Source of the DNA: an uncultured Bacteroidales bacterium
Lineage (GTDB): Bacteria; Bacteroidota; Bacteroidia; Bacteroidales; WCHB1-69
Assembly (NCBI GenBank): GCA_905235135.1
Contig: CAJOKR010000014.1
Span: 1 to 42,279 of the forward strand
Direction: 5' to 3'
DNA length: 42,279 nucleotides
The notes under the pieces are model-generated. The model had not been told where the DNA came from. It did no database searches and saw only the letters and a list, made by a program, of their open reading frames with translations. Both the position numbers and the translations under genes were made by a program. This document shows, in pieces, positions 8,692 to 17,332 of this stretch (its first letter is position 1; every line of letters starts with the position of its first letter).

Positions 8692-8700
8692 CCGCCGTTT

Positions 8701-8772
8701 TGAAAGGGGTGCCGAAAGGCTGAGATCAGACCCGTTGAACCTGATGCGGATAATGCCGCCGTAGGGAGTTTC
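8701..8772 (+). ncRNA. TPP riboswitch (THI element)
   Basis: The conserved THI-box segments occur in order: GGGGTGC, the GGCTGAGA pyrimidine-sensing loop (8718-8725), ACCC, GAACCTGATGCGGATAATGC and the closing CGTAGGGA. This is the thiamine pyrophosphate aptamer, which lowers downstream expression when TPP is plentiful. The next gene is a TonB-dependent receptor about 60 nt further on. The aptamer's 3' strand is followed by TTTCACAACG and a pyrimidine-rich stretch, with no clear terminator, so control of translation start is more likely than attenuation. Confidence 0.96.
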
Positions 8773-8831
8773 ACAACGTTTCTCTTCCCTCTTTCAGTGT
8801 GTTTAATTTATTAACCAAAACTGTTAGAGTT

Positions 8832-11117
8832 ATGTTTAAAAGTTTATTGTTTAAGGTTGAAGGTTTAAGGTTTCAGGCCGTTTGGGCCATTATAACCTTG
8901 ACTGGATTTATCTTCATGCCGGTCACGCTTTTCGCACAAAAGCCGGACACGGTGCAGCAGGGTACGGTGCAGGAGGTGACCATCGAATTTGTGAAGCCGA
9001 CGGTGACGACGGCCGCCAACGTGACCACCATCTCGATGCCACAGATTAAAGCACAGCAGGGCAACGGTAGCGTCAACAACCTCATCGAGATGATGCCCTC
9101 CATCACCACCACTTCCGATGCCGGTACAGGCTTGGGCGCCACCTACATGAGCATACGCGGCATCGACCAGACCCGAATCAACACCACCCTCAACGGGGTT
9201 ACCATCAACAACCCCGAATCGCACGGCTCGTGGCTGGTAAACCTGCCCGATATGGGCGCCTTCATCGGTCAGGTGAGCGTGCAGAACGGCTCCAACTCCA
9301 ACGATGGCAGCACGCTCTTCAGCACCCGTATCGACTTCGTGACCAAGGAGATTCCCGACAAGGCATACGCGGAGGTGCGAAGCGCTTACGGCTCTTTCAA
9401 CACTTTCCATAACATGGTGAACGCGGGGACCGGCCTCATCGGCAAACGCTTCTCCATGCTGGCCTCCTTCTCCGACATTCGCAGCGACGGCTACATCGAC
9501 TATTCGGGCGTGAAGCTCAACTCCGGCTTCCTGTCGGCGCAGTACCGGCTCCTTAATTTCAAGAAGAACAAGGATTACGGTACACTGAAATTCAACCTGC
9601 TCTTCGGCAGGGAAACTTCCGGACTGGCCTGGAACGGCGTGCCTTACGACAGTCTTGCCACCAACCGCACCTATAACCCTTGCGGCGAGTACTACGATGT
9701 AAACGGGGAGCGCCACTATTACGAGGATTCCAAGGACCACTACACCCAGATCTACTATCAGTTGGAATATTCGAAGGACTGGACTCGTCAGGGCGGGCTT
9801 CAGCACCACTCTCTTGAGGTAATGCCTTATCTGACACGCGGTTACGGTTATTACGAACAGTATAAGGACGACAAGAAAATCGCCAATTACGGTCTTGAGC
9901 CGTTGTATGACTCCATCAAGAAGGCGGATTTCATCACCCAGAAGTGGATGGACAACTATTTTTACGGATTACGTGCTCAATACATAGGTACCCAAGTGTT
10001 TAAGAACCATACCAACCAAGGTTTGCGCTGGGTTGTCGGTTTGGACAACAACAACTACGACGGTCTGCATTACGGCAAAATCATCTGGTCGCAGCCCAAC
10101 CGTGTGAAGGATTATCCCTGTGACTATCAATGGTATAACGGCACCGGTGAGAAGTTGCAGACCAAGGTGTTCGGTGGCCTCCGCTACTGGTATAAGGATT
10201 TCAGCGTCACGGCGGAACTGCAATATCGCCACATTAACTACATGATTGACGGTACGGATGACGACCGGATGGACATCACGCAACAGTATAAGTGGGATTT
10301 CGTGAATCCGAGAATCGCGCTGCACTATTTCCTGCAGGGCCCGAAGTTCAAGCACAGCTTTGACCTCTCCTTCACCACGGCCAACAACGATCCCACCCGC
10401 GACGACCTGACCGCCGCCCCTGACGATCGCAAACCCGTGCCGGAGACGCTTTACAACCTGGAATTCAGCTACTTGATCTACAACAGCAAGTTCTTCCTCA
10501 ACACCACGTTGTACGGCATGAACTACAAGAACCAGCTGGTGCGCACCGGCGAGTTAGACAAGACCGGCGATGCGCTGATGGCCAATGTGGAGAAGAGTTA
10601 CCGTGCCGGCATCGAGCTTTCCGCAGGTTACAAGCCCGTGCGTTTTTTCACTTGGCATATCAACGGTTGTTTCAGCATCAACCGGATTGTCGATTACGTC
10701 AACTATCTGGACGACTTGGACAACGGTGGACAGATCGTGCAACACCTCGGCAACACGCCCATCTCCTTCTCCCCGAGTGTCGTTTTGGGCAACGACTTCA
10801 CCTTCACGCCGCTCAAAGACTTCAACATCAGCTTCGTCACCAAGTTCGTCAGCAAGCAGTACATGGATAACTCTGGCGACGACACCTACTGCCTGAAGCC
10901 TTACAGCTACAGCAATCTGCGTCTCTCCTATACTTTCCATTTCAAATGTTTGAAGGATTTGGAGCTGTTCTGCTACGTGAACAACATCTTCAACGCCATG
11001 TATGAGAGCAACGCCTGGATTTACACCTACAGTTACGAAGGTGTGAAGGGATATGAGACGGGTTATTTCCCGCAATCCGGTATCAGCGCATTAGGCGGGG
11101 TTCGCGTGAAATTCTGA
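8832..11117 (+). CDS. TonB-dependent outer-membrane receptor under TPP control (probable thiamine uptake)
   Basis: A 761-residue receptor. After a signal peptide (about residues 1-33, ending FMPVTLFAQ) comes a plug domain (NNLIEMMPSITTTSDAG; YMSIRGIDQTRINTTLNGV) and a long aromatic beta-barrel ending in the terminal GGVRVKF. It uses TonB energy to import a ligand. The TPP riboswitch directly upstream makes thiamine or a precursor the likely ligand, as predicted for riboswitch-linked receptors of Bacteroidota; this is inference from context. The ATG at 8832 is preferred over GTG at 8799. The first codons cover an array of 7-nt repeats (8843-8877). No pnuT or thiamine pyrophosphokinase gene follows, unlike the three-gene thiamine locus of Bacteroides. 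Confidence 0.88.
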   Translation: MFKSLLFKVEGLRFQAVWAIITLTGFIFMPVTLFAQKPDTVQQGTVQEVTIEFVKPTVTTAANVTTISMPQIKAQQGNGSVNNLIEMMPSITTTSDAGTGLGATYMSIRGIDQTRINTTLNGVTINNPESHGSWLVNLPDMGAFIGQVSVQNGSNSNDGSTLFSTRIDFVTKEIPDKAYAEVRSAYGSFNTFHNMVNAGTGLIGKRFSMLASFSDIRSDGYIDYSGVKLNSGFLSAQYRLLNFKKNKDYGTLKFNLLFGRETSGLAWNGVPYDSLATNRTYNPCGEYYDVNGERHYYEDSKDHYTQIYYQLEYSKDWTRQGGLQHHSLEVMPYLTRGYGYYEQYKDDKKIANYGLEPLYDSIKKADFITQKWMDNYFYGLRAQYIGTQVFKNHTNQGLRWVVGLDNNNYDGLHYGKIIWSQPNRVKDYPCDYQWYNGTGEKLQTKVFGGLRYWYKDFSVTAELQYRHINYMIDGTDDDRMDITQQYKWDFVNPRIALHYFLQGPKFKHSFDLSFTTANNDPTRDDLTAAPDDRKPVPETLYNLEFSYLIYNSKFFLNTTLYGMNYKNQLVRTGELDKTGDALMANVEKSYRAGIELSAGYKPVRFFTWHINGCFSINRIVDYVNYLDDLDNGGQIVQHLGNTPISFSPSVVLGNDFTFTPLKDFNISFVTKFVSKQYMDNSGDDTYCLKPYSYSNLRLSYTFHFKCLKDLELFCYVNNIFNAMYESNAWIYTYSYEGVKGYETGYFPQSGISALGGVRVKF
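8843..8877 (+). repeat. Five 7-nt tandem repeats in the receptor's first codons
   Basis: TTTATTG, TTTAAGG, TTGAAGG, TTTAAGG, TTTCAGG follow without gaps. They encode residues 5-16 of the signal peptide region. Seven is not a multiple of three, so a change of one unit would throw the receptor out of frame. Confidence 0.75.
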
Positions 11118-11141
11118 TTTGAAAATACGACAATATGGCAT

Positions 11142-11171
11142 TGTAGAGACGCGGCGCGCCGCGTCTCTACA
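11142..11171. repeat. Perfect 30-nt palindrome between convergent genes
   Basis: TGTAGAGACGC and GCGTCTCTACA arms surround GGCGCGCC. It fills the 57-nt gap between the ends of the receptor gene (11117) and the alpha-2-macroglobulin gene (11175). It could act as a two-way terminator, although it has no T run. Confidence 0.85.
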
Positions 11172-11174
11172 CGT

Positions 11175-14100
11175 TTACCGAACCTTCACCCTGATTCCAG
11201 CCGAATGCGACTGGAATTCCGGCGCGTACATACATTCTATGTGGGTGATGCCGTTGCTGAAGTCGCCCGACTGGGTAGCGAATAGGGTGTATTCGAAAAC
11301 GTACTTGCCCTTCGGCATCCAGTCGATGAAGAAGTGGGTGGCCGCATCTTTGGTGGATTCGTAGTACCAGAGGCCGTCCTGGTATTTGTACTGCGAGAAG
11401 ACGTTGACCGGTTCGAATGTGGCAGCGCGCATGTCCTTGAGATGTACGAATTCCATGTCGCGATCCACGGTGATGACCACCCGCACACGCACCTTGTCGC
11501 CCTTCTGTAGCAGCTGTCCTTCCGTGATGGCCTTCAGCACCTCGCCCTTGTCGGTGTTTTCCACCTTGTAGAGCTGCTTCTCGATAACGAGGTTTTTGTC
11601 ATCGCTGCGGGTGATTTTGTCCAGATTCTCGAAATACTGCCAGTAGAGGCCGCCCCAGGCAGGTCCGTCGGTGCCCTTTTCGATGCGCACATTGGCCTTA
11701 TCGGCTGTGATTTCCTCCGCCGTCCACGACTTCTTGAAGTAGCCGGTACCCGCCTCGGTCTGTGTGCTTTCGTCGGGCAGAAGCACACTCCCGACAGTGA
11801 CCGCCACAGTCTTGTCTTCCGCCACGAGCGTCTGGTTCAGCAGCAGCGAATAGACGGCCTCGGTAGTCGATTTGGTGGTACCCCAATGCTGGGTCTGCTT
11901 CTGCTTGAGCAGCCAAAGCTGCATCTGCGCTAATGACTCCGCATCCTCGGGTGTAATCGTATGGAACGCCTCAATCAGCATCGCCTGCCGCTCCACGGGC
12001 TGTTCGTACCAGAACCATCCCCCACCCTGCTTCTTCCAGAACATCCCCATCTCTTCGTCGTGTTGGGCCATGCTCTTCAGGTAGGCCACAATCTTCTTCG
12101 CCACCTGCTGGTCGCCGTTGCGCCAAGCGGTGAGCGCAATCATGGCCTGGGTGTAGAAGGTTTCGTCTTTCCAGCCTTTCAATAAAGCCTTGTAACAAGT
12201 GTCGTAAGCGGCCTTGTACTTCGAATCCAGATTCTGTTTGTAGAAGCTGCGGGCGTAGAGGTAGTGCGTCTCATCGACGTAAGTATAGTGGTATTTCTTA
12301 CGGTCGAGATAGCGCTGGTACATCTGCGCGTCCATGTAGGAGACGGCATTACGGAGGGTGCTGTTGGCCACGTCCGTGCTGACACCGAGGGCTTTCAGGT
12401 GGCCGAAGCCCGCCACAATGTGCCGCGTGATGAAATCGCTGCTCTTGCCGCCGGAGAACCACGGCCAGCCGCCGTCGCCGTTTTGCGCCTGTTGCAGCTT
12501 CTTGAGCGTGGAAGCTTCCTCCTTGGCCATCCGTTTGAAGTCGAACATCGCGGCCAGTGCTTGCTTGTTGGCTCCTTCGCGTTGCGCATCGAGCACCCAC
12601 GGGGTCTCCTCCAGCACAACCTGTTTTAACTCCTGGTTTTTTTCCAAGGCGGAGCAGAAGGCATCGGGACTCTCCACCTGCCAGCGGTTGAAGACCTCCT
12701 CAATGACAGGGTTGGCCTTCAGGATATGCGTGGCGAGGGCGTTGGCATAGTAGCGGCTGAAGCGCTGCTCGTTGCATTCGTGCGGGTATTCCATCATGTA
12801 GGGCATCGCCTGGATGGCGTACCAGACGGGGTTGGGGGTGCATTCCACGGTGAGGCGGTAATGTTTGAGGGTTTTGTTGGCCGTTGCGCCAAAAGAATCC
12901 TGCAATTTGTTGAACGTAAACGTTTTCGAGCCTTTCCTTGAGATGTAGAACGGCATCGTTTCCGTCACCATCATACGGTTGGTGAGCACGGGGAGGGTTT
13001 TCTCCTCGCCGTCGCCGGCAATGTCCTGCGGATCGGTGTTGTGGGCGATAATGCGGTAGGTGATGACGGGAATGTCAGCGGGGACCACGATGCGGAAATG
13101 GATTTCGGAGGAGGTGTTGGCGGGAATTTCGTATTGTTGGTTGCCTGTAGAGACGCAATGCATTGCGTCTCTACTGTCCGAATCCGTAATGATCATCGCA
13201 ATCGGTTGGTTATTCACCGCATTGAACATCTGCAACGTCACGTATCCGCAAATGTTCCGGCCGCTGGTGTTGACGATTTTGGCGGAGAAGTCCATGGTGT
13301 CACCCTCGCGGAGGAAGCGCGGCGCGTTGGGCACAATCATCACGTCCTTAGCGGTCTGCACGAACTTCTCGAAGCGGCCGCACTGGAGGGCTTGGTTGTG
13401 CGCCACACCCTGCATTTTCCACTTGGTGAGCGCGTCGGGCATGGTGAAGCTGATGAAGACGTCGCCGTTCGCATCGGTGCGCAGCTGCGGGTAGAAGAAG
13501 GCGGTCTCGGCGAAGTTGGTGCGGATTTGCTCGGTGTTAACAATGGTCGCTTCTCCTGCACCAGCAGCCTTGGCATCCTTGGCAGCCCTGGCAGCCCTGG
13601 GAGAATTGGCGGCCATAGGAGCCACTTCGTTCATGTCGTAAGACACAGCCATCTCCTCTACCACTATATTATCTTCAACGATGTTTAACACGACTTCATC
13701 TTTCCCATAGTTATGCATACAGGCATACGGGGAGAAGTTCATCCAATTCTTAATCAATCCAATAGAATAGTACAAATAGAGGTTTCGGTAGTTGTGTTCG
13801 CTGAAACTTCTTGACCAAGAGAGCATACCGAAATCGCCACGAGCACTATTCCAAGGGGTGAAGAAACTCAAACTGTGATTGTTACGACTCCCCAGGGCAT
13901 CCAAAGCCATGTCATACATCGAGCACAAAAGCTCTGCGGAGACGGGCTTTCCGTCCTTGTCCATCAAACGGATTTGGTACTCCTCCTGACTGCCTGGCAG
14001 GGTTTTGTCGCGGAACCGCAGGAACTCGAAACGGATGTCTTTCCTATCGTCAGTGACAGGAACCAAACGGGATTCCTCCTCTCTTTTGTTTCGATTAACG

Positions 14101-17093
14101 CTCAAGAAAAAGACACTCAATCCTCCTAAATCCTTGGAAGTCACCGGATAGGTAATTGTGTACGTTTTGCCACGCAACGAAATCCATTTCGCATACACCT
14201 TTTCATTATGGGAGTATATCTCGCAAAGGACATTCGCCTCGGGCAAAATGCTACCTATTGTGATGGTCAGATTATCCCCAATATTGACAGAATGATCCAT
14301 CGTAAACCACAACGGCTTATAGGTACTGCATTTCGGACTTTCTTCACGATAAACATGCACGTAATCCTCTGATTCTATGCGATTTCCGTTATCATCTTCC
14401 GTATAGAGCAGCACCTTATAGTAACCATCAGGCAGCTTGATAAAATTAGGGAAGGAGAAATATGCAGCAGTATCCTTATTCACGCTGACAAAGCCTTTCT
14501 GCAACGAAACGGCCGGCCAATTCTGTTTCTTTATCTCATCATTAAAGGCAATCCATGGGAATTTTCGACGAATCAGATTCGAATCGGTAATCATGACATC
14601 AGTCGTCACATCCAACTCATACTTATAGGTATTGGGTGTTTGCAAACGAAAAATCTCATAGCCGACCGTGCCGCTCTGTGGCTTCCCTGCCGTATTGGTC
14701 AGCGAAATCCGATACTGGTTATCGGTTTTACCAACAACTATCTCATCTGGTAAATCACAAGAAAGTAATAAGTTACGACTACTAACATAGACCACCGTGC
14801 TGCCGCTGTGCGTTTCTCCATTGATATCGGTGACATCCACAGAGACCTCATAGCGATAGAGGGGGGTAAATCTACGCAACGTCATATCCTCCTCCGTGGG
14901 GAAAGAGATGCGGAAGGTGCCGTCCTCATCCGTTTGCAGCGTGCCGTGAGCCACCATTTGCGGTTCGGAAGTGGGATGCCACCAATAGCTACGCCACCAT
15001 GGGAAGGAGGTGTTGCGGGTCACACGGTAGCTCACCGTAGCCCCATCAAGGGGATAACCTGCCAACGCCATTGCAGTGCCCTTCACCATCACTTCCTGAC
15101 CGATAGAGAAGGTCTTCTCCGGGCTCTCTACTTCCACCTCAAAGACCGGCAGTTTATACTCCTCCACGGAAAACGTGTGGGTAAACGACTGATTGCTCAC
15201 GTATGCATATATATGGTACGTACCAGAACGACCTCCTTCGGGCAACGTAAATTCACCTGCAAGAGAGCCAAACTCGTTGGTTCTCAACTCAATTTCCTCC
15301 ACTTGTTGGAAATTTGCATCCTTCAACGAGACTTTAACCGGGGTATCGGCGAGCAAGACAACCTGGTCATCTTGGTAAACAAACTCGAAAATTCCTTTGA
15401 AATGGACCGTTTGGGTTGGTCTATAGAGCGAACGATCGGTAAAGAGGTGGGCGTAGATACGGTCCTTGGGGGTGCTGCGCTCCATACGCCACCAATTATA
15501 ACTATTTGACTGGATAAGCGTCTGCCCCTGCCAAGAGACCGCAATGCCATTGCAGCCCATATATCGTTCTTTTTTCAAATCGAAGAAACAGAACCCGTCT
15601 CCATCGGTGGTCTGGACCAAAGTCTGTTTACCGACAGTCATGATCACCTTGGCATTGTGCAACGGTTCGCCAGTCTGTCGGTTTAAGGCCAGAATCTCTA
15701 ACCCGCGCTCTGTTTTACGTGGCAAAATTGCAATATCGCTAACCTGGAAAAACATGTACTCCCGCGGAGTTTTGTCATTCCATTTTTCGCACGGCTGGTC
15801 AGAAACAAGCAGCCAGTATGCTCCCGCAGGCAATTCGGGAAGCATGTAGCCCCCCCCATGAGACATCAAATCCTGCATATCGGGAAGGTCCACCACTTCC
15901 TCATACTCCGGTTTTTGCTCGACCAAATATTTAAAAACTTTGTCGTAGGTCAGCGCAATTGAAGTGGGGGTGGCTTTCACCACTTTTACGTGTAACTGTT
16001 TGCAATTCGTGTAGTTGACGTGCCATAAGGTAGCAGAACCCGTGGGGAAAATCTGGTTTTCCGCAAACAAGGCGGAAACCGAGAGAGCACGTCCATTCAG
16101 TTCGCGAACAGACCGATCCGCCGCATCCCGATAGAAGGATTGTCCCGAAGCGGTGAGAGATATCTTCAGCCATGATTCCGCCTTTCGCAGGTCATCACGA
16201 TAGGTCTCATCCGTTACTTGCCCCTCATAATTCGATTTAGTTTTATACCGCTCCAAATATAAGCATCCGATTTTATAAGCAATCAATCCATAGCCGTCCA
16301 TCTGTTCGCGTTTTTGCGCCCATTTTTCCAGATGCTGGATGTACCAGTCGATGGAATTGTCAGGCGCCAGTCCCTGACTGCGCATGAAATCACAACGCCC
16401 GATTGTCAACATGGTGAGACCCATCTCATTATTTTGAGCGATATGATGTCGTGTAAGCTCTTGATATACAGAAAGTATCATCTGTAGTACAGACGATGAA
16501 TCCGTAATGGACAACGGCATTTTCAGAAATTGGTCATTATCCCAAAGGGCATCGCCAGAAACCGACCTATCGGGAAGCTCATCCATCAAATCCGACTCTA
16601 GGTAATCGATAACGCGGTAGGCCAGCACCTCGTACAACGTCTTGACTTGCAACTGCTTTTCCTTTTTCAGCAGCAGGACCGAATACTCCTTCGCATCGAC
16701 AGCTTGCAATTCTTTGGCATCTTTCAGCGACCGCAGGTACTCCTCGCGGGCGCGACGCTGGAAGGTTTTCGCATCCCACTCCTTGAAGTCTTTCGGAGTT
16801 TCATCGGCGACTTCCGTGCGCTGGCGGAAGCGGTAGCGGTTCTCGTTGTAATACTCATCGAGGTACTGCGCCAGGCAGCTGTGCCATATCGCGTTGGCGA
16901 CGGGATCTTTCTCCGTAGCCGCAATCTGCTCGTTGAGGATGCGGTAGGCGGAGTCCGCGCCGTCGTCGTATTTCTCGCAAAGATGGCGGATCTCGTCCCA
17001 TTTCTTGGCGATCGCCGCCGGGGACTGGGACTGTCCGGAGGCGGTGATGAGGGTGGTGATGACCATGGTGGCGGTGATTAGGGTTCGTTTCAT
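11175..17093 (-). CDS. Alpha-2-macroglobulin family protein with thioester motif
   Basis: A 1972-residue exported protein with a signal peptide (about 1-20) and no lipobox cysteine. An N-terminal helical region (to about 340) is followed by macroglobulin beta domains, including an MG2-like segment (DRSLYRPTQTVHFKG). A bait-like stretch and the A2M domain (YPQLRTDANGDVFISFTMPDALTKWKMQGVAH) come next, then the thioester motif CNEQ at C1440-Q1443 in HECNEQRFSRYYANALA, an alpha-helical thioester domain and a receptor-like C-terminus. Bacterial homologues trap proteases in the cell envelope. A ten-residue insertion at 1307-1316 (SRDAMHCVST) is encoded by the palindromic repeat at 13147-13174. Parts of the gene (13640-16620) are clearly AT-richer than the rest. 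The start at 17093 precedes a clear signal peptide. Confidence 0.93.
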   Translation of the reverse strand: MKRTLITATMVITTLITASGQSQSPAAIAKKWDEIRHLCEKYDDGADSAYRILNEQIAATEKDPVANAIWHSCLAQYLDEYYNENRYRFRQRTEVADETPKDFKEWDAKTFQRRAREEYLRSLKDAKELQAVDAKEYSVLLLKKEKQLQVKTLYEVLAYRVIDYLESDLMDELPDRSVSGDALWDNDQFLKMPLSITDSSSVLQMILSVYQELTRHHIAQNNEMGLTMLTIGRCDFMRSQGLAPDNSIDWYIQHLEKWAQKREQMDGYGLIAYKIGCLYLERYKTKSNYEGQVTDETYRDDLRKAESWLKISLTASGQSFYRDAADRSVRELNGRALSVSALFAENQIFPTGSATLWHVNYTNCKQLHVKVVKATPTSIALTYDKVFKYLVEQKPEYEEVVDLPDMQDLMSHGGGYMLPELPAGAYWLLVSDQPCEKWNDKTPREYMFFQVSDIAILPRKTERGLEILALNRQTGEPLHNAKVIMTVGKQTLVQTTDGDGFCFFDLKKERYMGCNGIAVSWQGQTLIQSNSYNWWRMERSTPKDRIYAHLFTDRSLYRPTQTVHFKGIFEFVYQDDQVVLLADTPVKVSLKDANFQQVEEIELRTNEFGSLAGEFTLPEGGRSGTYHIYAYVSNQSFTHTFSVEEYKLPVFEVEVESPEKTFSIGQEVMVKGTAMALAGYPLDGATVSYRVTRNTSFPWWRSYWWHPTSEPQMVAHGTLQTDEDGTFRISFPTEEDMTLRRFTPLYRYEVSVDVTDINGETHSGSTVVYVSSRNLLLSCDLPDEIVVGKTDNQYRISLTNTAGKPQSGTVGYEIFRLQTPNTYKYELDVTTDVMITDSNLIRRKFPWIAFNDEIKKQNWPAVSLQKGFVSVNKDTAAYFSFPNFIKLPDGYYKVLLYTEDDNGNRIESEDYVHVYREESPKCSTYKPLWFTMDHSVNIGDNLTITIGSILPEANVLCEIYSHNEKVYAKWISLRGKTYTITYPVTSKDLGGLSVFFLSVNRNKREEESRLVPVTDDRKDIRFEFLRFRDKTLPGSQEEYQIRLMDKDGKPVSAELLCSMYDMALDALGSRNNHSLSFFTPWNSARGDFGMLSWSRSFSEHNYRNLYLYYSIGLIKNWMNFSPYACMHNYGKDEVVLNIVEDNIVVEEMAVSYDMNEVAPMAANSPRAARAAKDAKAAGAGEATIVNTEQIRTNFAETAFFYPQLRTDANGDVFISFTMPDALTKWKMQGVAHNQALQCGRFEKFVQTAKDVMIVPNAPRFLREGDTMDFSAKIVNTSGRNICGYVTLQMFNAVNNQPIAMIITDSDSRDAMHCVSTGNQQYEIPANTSSEIHFRIVVPADIPVITYRIIAHNTDPQDIAGDGEEKTLPVLTNRMMVTETMPFYISRKGSKTFTFNKLQDSFGATANKTLKHYRLTVECTPNPVWYAIQAMPYMMEYPHECNEQRFSRYYANALATHILKANPVIEEVFNRWQVESPDAFCSALEKNQELKQVVLEETPWVLDAQREGANKQALAAMFDFKRMAKEEASTLKKLQQAQNGDGGWPWFSGGKSSDFITRHIVAGFGHLKALGVSTDVANSTLRNAVSYMDAQMYQRYLDRKKYHYTYVDETHYLYARSFYKQNLDSKYKAAYDTCYKALLKGWKDETFYTQAMIALTAWRNGDQQVAKKIVAYLKSMAQHDEEMGMFWKKQGGGWFWYEQPVERQAMLIEAFHTITPEDAESLAQMQLWLLKQKQTQHWGTTKSTTEAVYSLLLNQTLVAEDKTVAVTVGSVLLPDESTQTEAGTGYFKKSWTAEEITADKANVRIEKGTDGPAWGGLYWQYFENLDKITRSDDKNLVIEKQLYKVENTDKGEVLKAITEGQLLQKGDKVRVRVVITVDRDMEFVHLKDMRAATFEPVNVFSQYKYQDGLWYYESTKDAATHFFIDWMPKGKYVFEYTLFATQSGDFSNGITHIECMYAPEFQSHSAGIRVKVR
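13147..13174. repeat. Palindromic element inserted in frame inside the A2M gene
   Basis: A perfect 28-nt palindrome with the same GTAGAGACGC/GCGTCTCTAC arms as the intergenic copies and centre AATGCATT. With one flanking base on each side it makes ten codons and leaves the reading frame intact. It falls between the macroglobulin segment ending IAMIITD and the following QQYEIPANTSSEIHF. Confidence 0.9.
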
Positions 17094-17160
17094 ATCTTTG
17101 TGGGTTATCGGAACGCCTCTCCGAGGCTGCTCAAGAAAGTACTCTAATAGAATACATCGG

Positions 17161-17168
17161 CAAAAATA
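17161..17168 (-). promoter_or_regulatory. -7 box of the A2M promoter
   Basis: TATTTTTG on the minus strand, followed by CCG. A TTGTG element lies about 20 nt upstream. The leader to 17093 would be roughly 60 nt. Confidence 0.6.
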
Positions 17169-17332
17169 CAATTTCCGAAGACACAACGGGAATATGTTGG
17201 TTTAATTGTGTTTCCGCTTTATCGATTGTTCATAACTTAGTTTATGGAATGTTGATAACTCACCCACGAAGCCCTCGCAAAAATTCGGATATTTGCCGTT
17301 GCGAAAAAACAATTAACGATTCTGTGTAAGAT

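Noticed and set aside
17210-17332. DnaA boxes or an origin upstream of dnaB
   Set aside because: TTGTTCATAA and TTGATAAC only loosely resemble DnaA boxes and there is no cluster or AT-rich unwinding region.
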